Assembly: GCA_013397935.1 (NCBI GenBank)
Contig: VZRN01003168.1
Span: 558,313-622,312 of the forward strand
DNA length: 64,000 bases
Direction of reading: 5' to 3'
Source of the DNA: Dasyornis broadbenti
Taxonomy: Eukaryota; Chordata; Aves; Passeriformes; Dasyornithidae
Shown piece by piece: positions 13,395-24,600 of the stretch. The translations under genes and the position numbers were made by a program. Numbering within the stretch: the first letter of the stretch is position 1; the number at the start of each line of letters is the position of its first letter. The notes beneath the pieces are model-generated. The model saw only the letters and a list, made by a program, of their open reading frames with translations. It made no database searches and was not told the origin of the DNA.

Positions 13395-15599
13395 GTAAGT
13401 GGGGAGGGGTTAAATGTGGATGGGGGCTTTTATAAATAATTTCTGTGCATTTCTGTGGCGTTTCCTGCGTGTAGGAAACACGTTGCCAAATCACACAATG
13501 AACCATAAAATAGGTTGGCTTGGAAGAGACCTCAAAGATCATCCAGTTCCAACCCTGCTTAATAAGGGTTTGTGAAGTCCTTTTTGTGTCCCAGCACAGT
13601 GCAAGTTTGGGTTTGGAGCGGTGTGCAAGGCAATCAGATTTTGAGATGGTGCCCAACAAATCTGTGTCTTCAATTTGAGATTATTATCAGCTGCATTACA
13701 AGCCCCAGCATGTGACAGAGCAGATGGGATGAGCTGTATTTGGTTTCACCCTGCCATGAGCAGCTGTTGGTTTGTCAGTGGGACTCCAGGCAGGTGAAAT
13801 CTGAGTGTCCTAAAATATTCTGGCAAGACCATCTTCGTTAATCACATTTTTGTTGGGAACTGATAGACCCGGTATTTCCATAATTAAAAAAAAAAGGCAC
13901 TCAAACAGTCCAGTCTTTGCAGAGAGAGTTAATTTCTCTGTGTAATTGCTGTGCTGTGTGAAAGATTTGAAAATGAAACCTCCTGAGAAGCTGTTTGCTG
14001 TGTCTGGATATATGGATTGCTGCACATCTTTCCTGATTGAACAGTGCTGATGAACCCTCCTTGGGAAAACATTTATTATATGTCTTATGCATGAAAAGAA
14101 TTCCAGTGAAAGAATGAAAAGTTCTCCAGTTGTGCTTTTGAAGAGTCATGAAGAGCAAGACCTTGAGTGTTGGGGAATTACTCATATTGGCCAATATTTA
14201 GCTTAAATCTTTGATAAACTTCTAATTTGACTGCTGTGATTATTTTAAAAATAAAATCCACTCAGAAATCCCTATTTATTGAGAATCTCCATGACTCTAA
14301 TCCCCGGTGAAAGTTAAAGTAGTTTAAAAAAAATTAGAATTTTAAAATAGTTCAGTATTTCACTGGGGTTCATTTTTTGTTTAAGAGTCAGCATTTATCA
14401 CATTGAATTTTGTCTTGCCTTAAATGATACTTTAAATAATAATGGAAGATGTGGTGAACAGTAAATTCAAAAGGAAAGAAAATACTGCATGACAAGATAT
14501 CCCTAAGATCTCACTTTTATCAGAAAATACATTCTATTTTAGCTCTGTGCAGAGCTTGGCTGTTTGTTTTAATGAAGCTTTTGAATGCCATAACTCAAAT
14601 CGAAATCTGTGTCAGTTTGAAAGTGAATAAAATCAATTTGGTCAGAACAGACCTATATTTATTTGTCTGACACAGTGCTGAAAGTGTTTTCTGGTATCCA
14701 ACAAACACAGAAGTACTCACTAAGGGATATAAATTTTGTGCTCCTCAGAGTAAGTAATCATCATAATAATAATAATTCTCGTTATTTTAATAATTGTTGT
14801 AATAATTATAATTATTTTCATTATTATTATAACAAATCCACTACCAACAAGAAATAAAAAATTGTGTTTGTGGGAAATTTTCTCCATTAGTGAGGACTGA
14901 GTATAGGAAAATTTACTTTCTGCTATTAGAAGATTTCCATTTGCTGGGATGTAATTTCATCCAGTGATTGCTAAGAGCATGGTGGGACAGCCAGAGGGAA
15001 CTCCTCACGTCAGTGAACCTCCTGGGACTGCTACACCTCAGACTCCCCTCTTAGGGTGGGCTGAAACACCCCTGGGAGGTGTTAACCTGCTGCTGTTGGA
15101 GGGTGCTCAAATGTGTGGATGGCCAACTTCACCTTAAAGTGACTCAGAAAAGTGAGGCCGCCATGGGATTCATCTGCCCTGTAACTCAGGATACTGATGT
15201 TTGAGCAATCCCAGCCTGAGGAGCACATCCGTGATGAGTGTGGTGAATCACACCCTGGAAAAGCCCCGTGCTCTCCCCTGAGCAGACAGACCACTCAGAG
15301 GCACTTGCCTGATGCTCAGGGAGATGACCCTGACTCTAAATGCCAGGAATGCTCTCAACATGACCATTCCAAGGAGCTGTCATGCTCTAACAGGCTTCAA
15401 GAAGGCGAAAGGTCTCCAGACAAACATTAGCTGAATATATTTGAGGTAGAATCATGGAATCGTTAAGGTTGGGAAAGACCTCCAAGACCATCAAGTCCAG
15501 CTGTTAATCCAACACTGCCAGTTCCACCACTAAACTATGTCTAATCCCTGCTTCATGATTTTTTTGTTTTTTTTTNNNNNNNNNNNNNNNNNNNNNNNN

Positions 15600-15640
<41 letters not shown>

Positions 15641-18600
15641 CTGGTTCCCTGATATGCAAATTTTGGCTAAAATTTTAGCATGACCAAGGAGTAGAAGAGG
15701 ATCACCTGCACAGCTGGTGAGAGATGCAAATCATCCTGACCACCAGCATTGTGCTCTGACACTTGGCCATTAAGATGTTTTTCAGGGCAAAAGTGATTGC
15801 TGAGTCGGGCAGGACATGTCTAAGTGTCCAAGGCCAGACTGGACAGGGCTTAGAACAACCTGGGACAGAGGAAGGTGTCCCTGCCCATGGCAGGGGGATG
15901 GAACTGGATGGTTTTTAAGATCCCTTCCAACCTAAACTATTCTGTGTCTCCATGTTTACCATTAGTGGCGTGAGGGGTTTTTATTTTTGTTTGGTTGGTT
16001 GGTTGGATTATCATCGGTGGTAGATGATAAATGTGTTTGGTTTCCAAAAACAGGCATTTTGACTTTGGATTCATGCCAAAGGCTGTCCCTTGTCAACCAG
16101 CCATAATGAAAAGGCCATTGGGACAGAGGTCCCCAGGGATCTGGGAGTGGTGAACATCATCTGTGAACACAGGGGTGTCACAGCAAGATCACCCCAGAGA
16201 ATTTCAGAAGTTCTGGATAGATCTTGGGCAGCCTTTTAGATTTTTTTCCCCTTGCTTATTTTATAAAATTGACTCTGGCACATTGTAATACAATCTTAAA
16301 AAGAAACAACAAACGAACAAAAACCAAACCACACCTCCATACAGTTGGAAGTGTAAGAGCAATTAATAATTGATGACAAAATATTTCAGAAATTACACGT
16401 GCCTCTGAGATATAAAAAGAGTCTGCCCTTTAAAAGTGGCTTCTGCCTTCACAAGCCACCTGGCCGGGTGCCATTTTGCCACCTGCCTTGGTGACATTTG
16501 CTTCATGAAAGATCCTGCTCTGTGTTTGAACTCAGCAAAGCCTCCAGGAAAAGTTCTCCCAGCTACAGTGGAAGCTGCTCCCCAGGAAAGACAGTTGCTA
16601 TTTCATTTTTCAGGACCCCGGCGCTGGATTAATCCCTGGCAGAATTCCACAGCCGTCAGCGGGGACGCACCAGGGGTGACTGTCTGATCCCATCTATCGG
16701 GCAGTTCATTCACATTCCAGGGTTTGTTTATTTAAGCCTGGTGTTCTGGAGTGCAACGCAAATGAAAGCACTTGTTTTGCAAGTGCTGTGTTTCACATCT
16801 GTGGTTTTTTCACTGATGCAGCAAAGAAATGATGGTCCTTTACTGAGATTTCTGTTTTCTGGGATGCTGGGAAGTTTATGTCTCATTTTTATCTCTGATT
16901 TTTTGTGCTTTTTATTGAAAGAGCGTGTTGAATATATATTTGCAAGCTTGATGTGAATGAACTAAGTCTTCAGACAATAAACTCAGTATGGAGTTGCCTC
17001 AGTCTGCATATGTGAAAAGTCAACCCCATGACAGAGATGGATTCACCTTACACTGAGATGCTCTGAGCTTTGGGGAAATTGAATTTGGGCCTAAATTTTA
17101 GCTGCACAACTGCTTGTCACACCAGGCAGGACGTTGAGAAGCTGTTATACATTGCAGGAACGATCTGGGGATCAGATCATTTCTCCCCAGGGAAATAGTG
17201 GAGGCACCATCCCTGAAAATATTCAAAAAATGAGGGGATGTGGCGCTTGCTGATGTGGTTTAGTGGGCAAGGTGGTTTTTGGGTGAAGGTTTGACTTGGT
17301 GACCTCAGAGGTCTTTTCCAACTTTAATGATTCCATGATCTCTGCTCAGTTTGATGCAGACCAGTGCTGTTGGTCAGAGCTTAAATCGAGTTTATGTTGT
17401 GGAACCAAGTGCAAAACTGCTTTGTGAGAGCCAGGTGTTGGGTCCTGAGCTGGGATTTCATTAGGTCAGTGCTGCCTGCAGGATCCTGTCCTCAGGAAGC
17501 TGCACCTCAACCCAAATCAGTCTGCTGAGTGTAGTTCATGTAGAAGCTCTGGCAGCCATTTCTCCATGCACAGGGTGGTCAAGGGAGATTTTTGTTATCA
17601 TCTCACAGCCCTGATATTTGTTCTTTCCCCAGTAAATGTTCTCTCATTTCCTGAGATGAACATCACACAATCAGGAGTCACTGTTCCCTTTATTCTCCTT
17701 CTCTCCTGCTTTCCATAACATTGGAGCTTGTTTGCCAGTTTTAATCTATCCTGAAGGTGTGGCACAGGCCTCAGATATCCTGGAGTTCCTGCCTGTGTAA
17801 ATCAAAGCTGAGCAGAGGGGAGAAACCTGAATTTTTCCTCCCATCTAGGGAAAAATTTTCCAGCATGGGTCACCTTCCAGGCTATCAGCTGCATGTTCTT
17901 TTCCGGCTCGGTGAGAGGAGGGAAATGCTGGGATTATTGGAAATAGGAGCAGGGGTCACAAGTCTGCTGCTTTTTTTTCTCTTATTCCTCCAGCTTCAGC
18001 ATTTGATGGGTTGAACATTTGCAGAGGGGTAACTGTGATGTAGAATTTACCCTGAGTAAGTGTCCAAGATTTTACAGGGCTGTATGAAGTAAAATTGTTT
18101 CTGTGAGAATAAATAAATCTGGCTGAGGCTCTTTTCAGAGAGACCCAATTAGAGAGAACCCTCTGCAAGCCTCAGAGGTACCCATTTTTTTTACCCATCA
18201 CCATTTTAAGGTGCTGTGAAGGAAGAGGAATTAAGGCACGACGGAAAGTTTGCTCGGTTGAAAACTCTACATCCCTGTGGAATGGTTGCAGGTCTGCAAG
18301 ACAGTTCACGTTTTAACATCCCTTAGCTGGCTGCTGGGCTGGACATGTGCTCCAGCTGAACCTTAATCCTGAAGTGCACCCAAATTTTGGGGGGATTGGA
18401 GCAAATCTGTCTCGTTTTGCAGTGCCATGGGACAGAGGATAAACAAAGCTCTTTATGTGTGGTGAGATTCACCTGATTAGAAGTGGGTGTTTAAGGCGTT
18501 GAAGTCTGCATTAGAGGCCTCAACAGAGCTGATGGAGTCAAGGGTGGAAATTATCTTTTTTAGGGCAGATGTCTGTATGTGGTCACATGAACAGCCCTCA

Positions 18601-21600
18601 CTGCATGGGTTTGTATTCTCCCTCTTGACAGAGAATGGCCAAGTGTACGTGCAGAAGAAGCCCACCATGTACCCACCCTGGAACAGCACTTTTGATGCCC
18701 ACATCAACAACGGCCGGGTCATGCACATCGTGGTCAAGGACAAAAGCGCCGAGATGGTCTCAGAGACCACGGTGGAGCTCAAGGTGCTGGCAGAGAGGTG
18801 CAAAAAGAGCAATGGGAAGACAGAGATATGGGTGAGCACCTCTGTCTTCTCCTGCAGGATTTACTGGGAGCTGCTGGAGGGTAGGGGGATGCCTTGTGTC
18901 CGTGGCTGTGCCTGTCACTGGCAGGACAGTGGCTGCTATCCAAGGAATAATGTTTTGAGTCTACTTGGGTGTGACTTGAGGGTGAAACTTGTCAGAAGAG
19001 AAGAGCTTGGCACTTTTATTTTACCTTCATGTTGAAATGTGCCCTGTGGAGTGAGGATCCTGTTTCAGGTGAGCTGTGCCCACGTATTAATCTTTGCTGA
19101 GGAAACCCACTGGGAACAAAAGGTAGCATGAGTGGCTGAACATGAGTTATTTTATGTTCTCTGAGGAAACAGCTTTAAAAATTTAATCTAATGCCAACTA
19201 CCTGATTCACAGCTGCCTGAGTTCAGAGTTATGTCAGAGGAACTCCTTAAAAATCACTGAAGTTATGGCGGAGTAAATTTGAACAGCCCTCACAAGAATG
19301 CTAAATGTAAGGTTGTGTTCCCTGGTAGTCCAAGCAAGAAAGATCTGTACAGAAGTCTTTAAAATGTAGTATCCAGATTATACACAGTACAGTGGATTCA
19401 GATTTCCAAAGGCACTTATGGATGATGGGTCAGGTCGGTGAGAATTGCCAAGTCCAGTGGGAAGGCCCCAAAAAAATGCCTGAGTAAGCTCATAGCACCC
19501 CTCACATTGACTGTAGAGAAGTCAGACTTGCAGAACTGAGTGCTTGAAAGATTTCAGCATCACCTGTCTGGAGCTGACTGGGTTTTTTGAAGTGCTCCCA
19601 CTTTCCCCTTGCAGGATCCATTGGGAACAAGTTTTCTCTATAGATAATGCTGATGCTAATCTGGTGTCTAGAAACCTGCCTACGTCTTCTGTGGTTTAAT
19701 CACATTCATCTCTCCTATCATGCTGCTCTGAGTGTTTGATATGAGGTGACCGACCCTCCTCTCTCTGTAGCTGCTCCTACCCTGCCTTGTTGCCTCACGT
19801 GGGTATGAGCAACCCGAAAATTAGCATTCATTGCTATTCATCAGTTCCCACTGGGAAAAGGAGATCGCTTGAAAGTCATCAGAAATGATTTTTCCTTCTT
19901 TGAATGACTGTTTAATGGACTTTTTTTCTTGTTTTTCACTTATCTCAACCAGCTAGAACTGAAACCTCAAGGGCGAATGCTGATGAATGCAAGATATTTC
20001 CTGGAAATAAGTGGCAAGTGATTCTGTTTGTTAATTTACTGCTGTGATTTCTGGTCTGTGGGGCAGTCATGGTGTCTTCACTAAAAGCAGTGTCTCTGTT
20101 GTTACTGACTGATTCATAACAACAAATGTAACTGTTTGAAACAAAAACTCCAGAAAAGTCATTTTTATTGTGTGGTGGGGATGAAGACTGACTGTTCTTC
20201 TGTGATTTGCAAGGCAGATTTTTGGCTGGTTTACCACTAAATGGCAGATTTTCCCATTATGCTAAACAAGACAGAATAGATGCATAAGGAGCCAGCTCCC
20301 TCCGAAATCATTGTACTTTATGTGCTACAAGAAATACATGGAGGGGCTGGAGCACGTCCAAGGAAGAGAATGGAGCTGGGAAGGGTCTGGAGCCCAGGGA
20401 GCGGCTGAGGGAGCTGGGAAAGGGCTCAGGCTGGAGCAAAGGGGGATCAGGGGGAACCTTGTGGCTCTGCACAGCTCCTGACAGGAGGGGACAGCCTGGG
20501 GGGGCCGGGCTCTGCTGCCAGGGAAGAGACAGGAGGAGAGGGAACGGCCTCAGGCTGGGCCAGGGGAGGTTCAAGTTGGATACTGGGAAAATTTCTCACT
20601 GAAAGCATTTTGCTTTGTTGCAGAAAATGGGTTGAATCCAAATGTTTGGTCTTATTCTCCCGTTTTCATTGCCAAAATTCTCACCCTCAGGTGCAGGGTG
20701 AAGCTGTGAGGTGCAGATACCTGGAAGGTTCTTCCATTTATAGAAACAGAGAAGCGCTGAAAGCAGCCATGGCCATGCTGATATCTTCTGAACCATCCCT
20801 GCCTTTAATTTAGACTGGACTGCTGTTGTCTCCTTGTGTGTTATAAGACGTCAGGGAGGGTGAAGCATAGAAAATGCAAGTTGTGCTTCTGTAACAAATA
20901 CCGAGATCAACATCAGATCACACAGAGGGCCAATTCCCACAGATTACCTGTGTGATGTGCTGTGCAATGCAGGAGTGAAACAAAGCAGAGATTGATTTCC
21001 TGGGTGAATATCAAATTTGTAGGCACAAGCACAGATATAAGGTGCACAAGTGCATGTGAAGTCAGAATTGGTTTGTTTGCTGTTCCAAAAAGTTTAAAGG
21101 TGAACTGTGAATAGCAGCAAGGGCACAAAAAACAGTAAAGCAAGTGTTGGCATGGAAAAATAACAAGAAAAAGAATATCCTAGAAACTATAAATATCTGC
21201 TTGCTGACACATGTATATGCACACAGAAAAGATTCAATTAAATACTCTCATATATATATATTTATGTATACACACGTGTGTTTGTGTCCATATATAAGTA
21301 GTTATTATTTTTTATGTAATTTCATCCTTTTTTAGGGCATGTTTCTTCAGTGTCATACAAAGTTGGAGTTTTATGTTTAAATTGTCTCTCCTTGGGAAAT
21401 TTTCATTTTGCGTTTCAAAAGCAGCACTGAATACTCAAGGGAGCTCAGAGTCCCAAGTCTCAAGTCATTTTAGTGCAGGAATAATAGATAAAAACCATCC
21501 AAATGAGACTTTCGTGGGTTTCACAAATTGATATTTCTTTGAGTATTCATCACCATGAGCGAATCATCAGCTTCAGTCACGCAGTATTTGAGAAACCGCA

Positions 21601-24600
21601 TTTTTTCAAGGCACCTGCTCAGGACAGGGTACATTTAAATATCTCTCCTTTCGCCCCAGATGCAAAGGACCTGGCTGACTGTGAGACTGAAGGCTTCTTC
21701 TCCTTGCACCAGCGCAGGGGAGCCATCAAACAGGCCAAAATCCACAATGTCAAGTGTCACGAGTTCACAGCCACCTTCTTTCCCCAGCCCACCTTCTGCT
21801 CTGTGTGTCACGAGTTTGTATGGTAAACGGAAATGGATCTATGCTTCTTCTCCTTTCAACCCTAGGAGCCAGTGCTGGTATCAGGGTGGCACTTAGGAAC
21901 GCGGTTTAGTGTTGGACTTGGCAGATCTGGGTTGGACTCGATGATTTTAAAGGTCTTTTCCAACCTAAAAGGTTCTGTGATTCCCTGATGAATATCGGTG
22001 CTCCTGCTGTAGGATCTTTGGCATCTCATGTGCAGTGTTATTGCATCACTTCAAGGATGTGGTTTGCAGTTGTAATTCCAACTGTGAAAAGTCACTTCAT
22101 TTTTAAATGTATTTTTTGCAAATATTTTTGGGTTTGGCCAAATGCACAGGCATTTCTCATCAGCCCCGTTTGCTGTCTGGATATTGTGAAATTCAGAATG
22201 TGAATGTGTGCTGAAAAGGCTGTGAAACCACAGAGAATCACTCCACCATTAGACTGAATGAAAATAATGAAATTAAATAAGCTCTACAAAGACTGATAAA
22301 AAGTAAAGCGATTTTATTCATTCTTTTATAAATGTTGCTCTCCTTTCTTCTGCTGAGGCTTTCAGACAATTCAGAGTTAACCACTTCTCTGTTTATTTCA
22401 GGGGTCTGAATAAACAAGGCTATCAATGCAGACGTAAGAATCTTTATTTTCTTATTGTCATTATTCACTTCGTCTTTTCTTAAATGATTTCTTTATTAAC
22501 ACCCTGACACATTTGCTGTTGCAGAATGTAACGCTGCCATTCATAAGAAGTGCATTGATAAAGTAATAGCCAAGTGTACAGGATCAGCAATCAATAGCAG
22601 AGAAACAATGGTAGGTATTATTTTTAATACTATTATTGTTATTGTTATTATTAATCTTGTTATTGTGATTCCTTTAAAAAAACCTTTAGCGTCACTCAGA
22701 TCTCTCCTACCTCGCTGCAAAGCAACTTCTGACGAAGCAAAAAGTCCTGCTGGACTAAGGACTCTGTGATCTGATCTGTGCCCTTTGCTTTTCACATTCC
22801 CAGTGGTTTCGTTACCTCCTACTTAAGATTTACTCAGACGCAGCTGCAGAATAAGCAGATGCTGAATCAGAACTGACATTTTTCTAATGCATAAAGTATA
22901 GTTCAGAGGGAAGTCATGGACATGAGGTGGAGATTTACTGGAGAAAACTCTTTACTATCCAGTGTTAGGCCACACATCAGGCCGAATTTTCAAATTTTTG
23001 CTTGAACATCCCATTCTGTGTTATCTGAAGCAGTCAGTGGGAGATCTGACATCTCAGCTATTATTTGCTTTATTCTAAACTTTGCTTTTTGGTACGTAAA
23101 ACCAGAACTTAGACCCCAGATAGGACTGTTCCCTTTCCCTTTTGTCCTACAACTTCTGTTTTCTCTCAATCCCATCCTGGCTTTCTTCTTGGAGATGAGA
23201 TTCCTCTCACTTCCCTTCTGACATCTCCAAAATTGTACCCAACTTTGTTATCACGTTTTGTACTGAAAAGATTAAAATAGGCTCTTCCAAGGAGTGATTC
23301 ATAACAAAAAATGCAGACATCCACTGCAGGATGAGGTGAATAATATTTAAAAGTAGCAACATTTTCCCACTGAGCATTAGGGGAGCCTGGATCTGTAAGT
23401 GAGGCACAAGCAGTTCTTTGGTCAAGGCCAGGGATGAAATGACCCAATTCCCATTGAATTGCAGATGTTATGTATCCAAATTTGGTTTTGTGTGCCTGAT
23501 AGACAGTTTCTACTTGGCAGTCATCCCCAAGGATAAGAGGGCAGTACACAAACCGACCTCTGTGGTACACGTTTGGTTTTCCACACAGAGCTGAGGTGGG
23601 AATGAGGAGTGGATTTTCAGCCTGGCTTTTGTCTTGCAGTTCCACAAGGAGAGATTCAAAATCGACATGCCCCATCGCTTCAAGGTCTACAACTACAAGA
23701 GCCCCACTTTCTGCGAGCACTGTGGCACCCTCCTCTGGGGCCTGGCGCGGCAGGGGCTGAAGTGTGACGGTGAGTCCCTGGTGAAGGTGGCACCAGCTGA
23801 GCGTGGGAGGGGCTGTTGTACTTGGAGGATTGCAGTCTGAAAATCCAAATTTCATTTATCACCCTTCTCTGCAAAACCAGTATGAGATGGCACCCAGGAG
23901 GGAGAAGGAGTGGTCTACAGGACTGCCCTTCAAGGAGAATCATTCTTCCAGAAGGAGGACAATTGTCCATGTACAGAGAAATACTTGATTCAGGAGGACG
24001 ATGAGTCGCTTTCCAAAGAGACAAAGAGCATCACGGTGACACTGCTGATCTTCCCAAATCACCCCCAGTATGAACTTGCAAACCCTATTTCCACCCAGGA
24101 CATTTCACTGCTTTCCCAATCCCACACCAGAGGGAGGATCCTGTTCTGTGATTATGGTTTATCTCTGAGATAATGGACTGTAGAGCTTTGGCAGTCTGTA
24201 CCTGCAGAGGCTGATGGATGTGGAAATGCAACCTCTGGCCAGAAGAAAATAAAAATCCAGTCTCCATAGGGAACCAAAAAACTACCTGAGTGCCATCTCA
24301 AGAGACATTTAAGCTCTTTAAGTGGCTACATTCTGCCCCTGGCCAACATCAGTGCCTGTTCCTGCCCAACCCTTTACAGCTTTTGTTGTCCTGACACCTC
24401 CTGTTCTTTCTTTCAGCATGTGGCATGAACGTCCACCACAAGTGCCAGACAAAAGTAGCAAATCTTTGTGGAGTTAACCAGAAACTAATGGCTGAAGCTC
24501 TGGCAATGATAGAGAGCACTCAGCAGGTAAATAATTTAGGCATTTTGAGATGCTCTTCTCATAAGCTAAGACCTCTTCTAGAGCTTGGCTTTTGTGACTC

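Larger units (their letters stand above)
13395..18631 (+). other. PRKCQ intron 2
   Basis: 5.2 kb. It contains CR1 fragments in both orientations, an ATT/AAT-rich simple tract at 14758-14835, a 24-base N gap followed by a TA microsatellite at 15576-15640, and a TTGG repeat near 15979. No further exon is needed by the phase of exons 2 and 3. Confidence 0.9.
21823..23639 (+). other. PRKCQ introns 5-7 region
   Basis: Intron 5 (21823-22401) carries a CR1 3' end. Intron 6 (22434-22524) is only 91 bases. Intron 7 (22611-23639) starts with an ATT-rich tract (22617-22670), and the rest has no recognised feature. The range also includes exons 6 and 7, listed separately. Confidence 0.85.

Noticed and set aside
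18477..18839. 120-codon minus-strand frame over exon 3
   Set aside because: Antisense shadow of the conserved C2 exon.
20011..20012. GT as the primary donor for exon 4
   Set aside because: Its flanks (AA|GTGGCA) fit U1 poorly and it deletes one residue compared with the family; the adjacent G|GCAAGT is the better donor. Kept only as an alternative.
23166..23855. 229-codon open frame on the minus strand across intron 7, exon 8 and intron 8
   Set aside because: It runs antisense over the conserved C1B exon, has no family resemblance I recognise, and a frame of this length is expected about once by chance in 64 kb of six-frame sequence.
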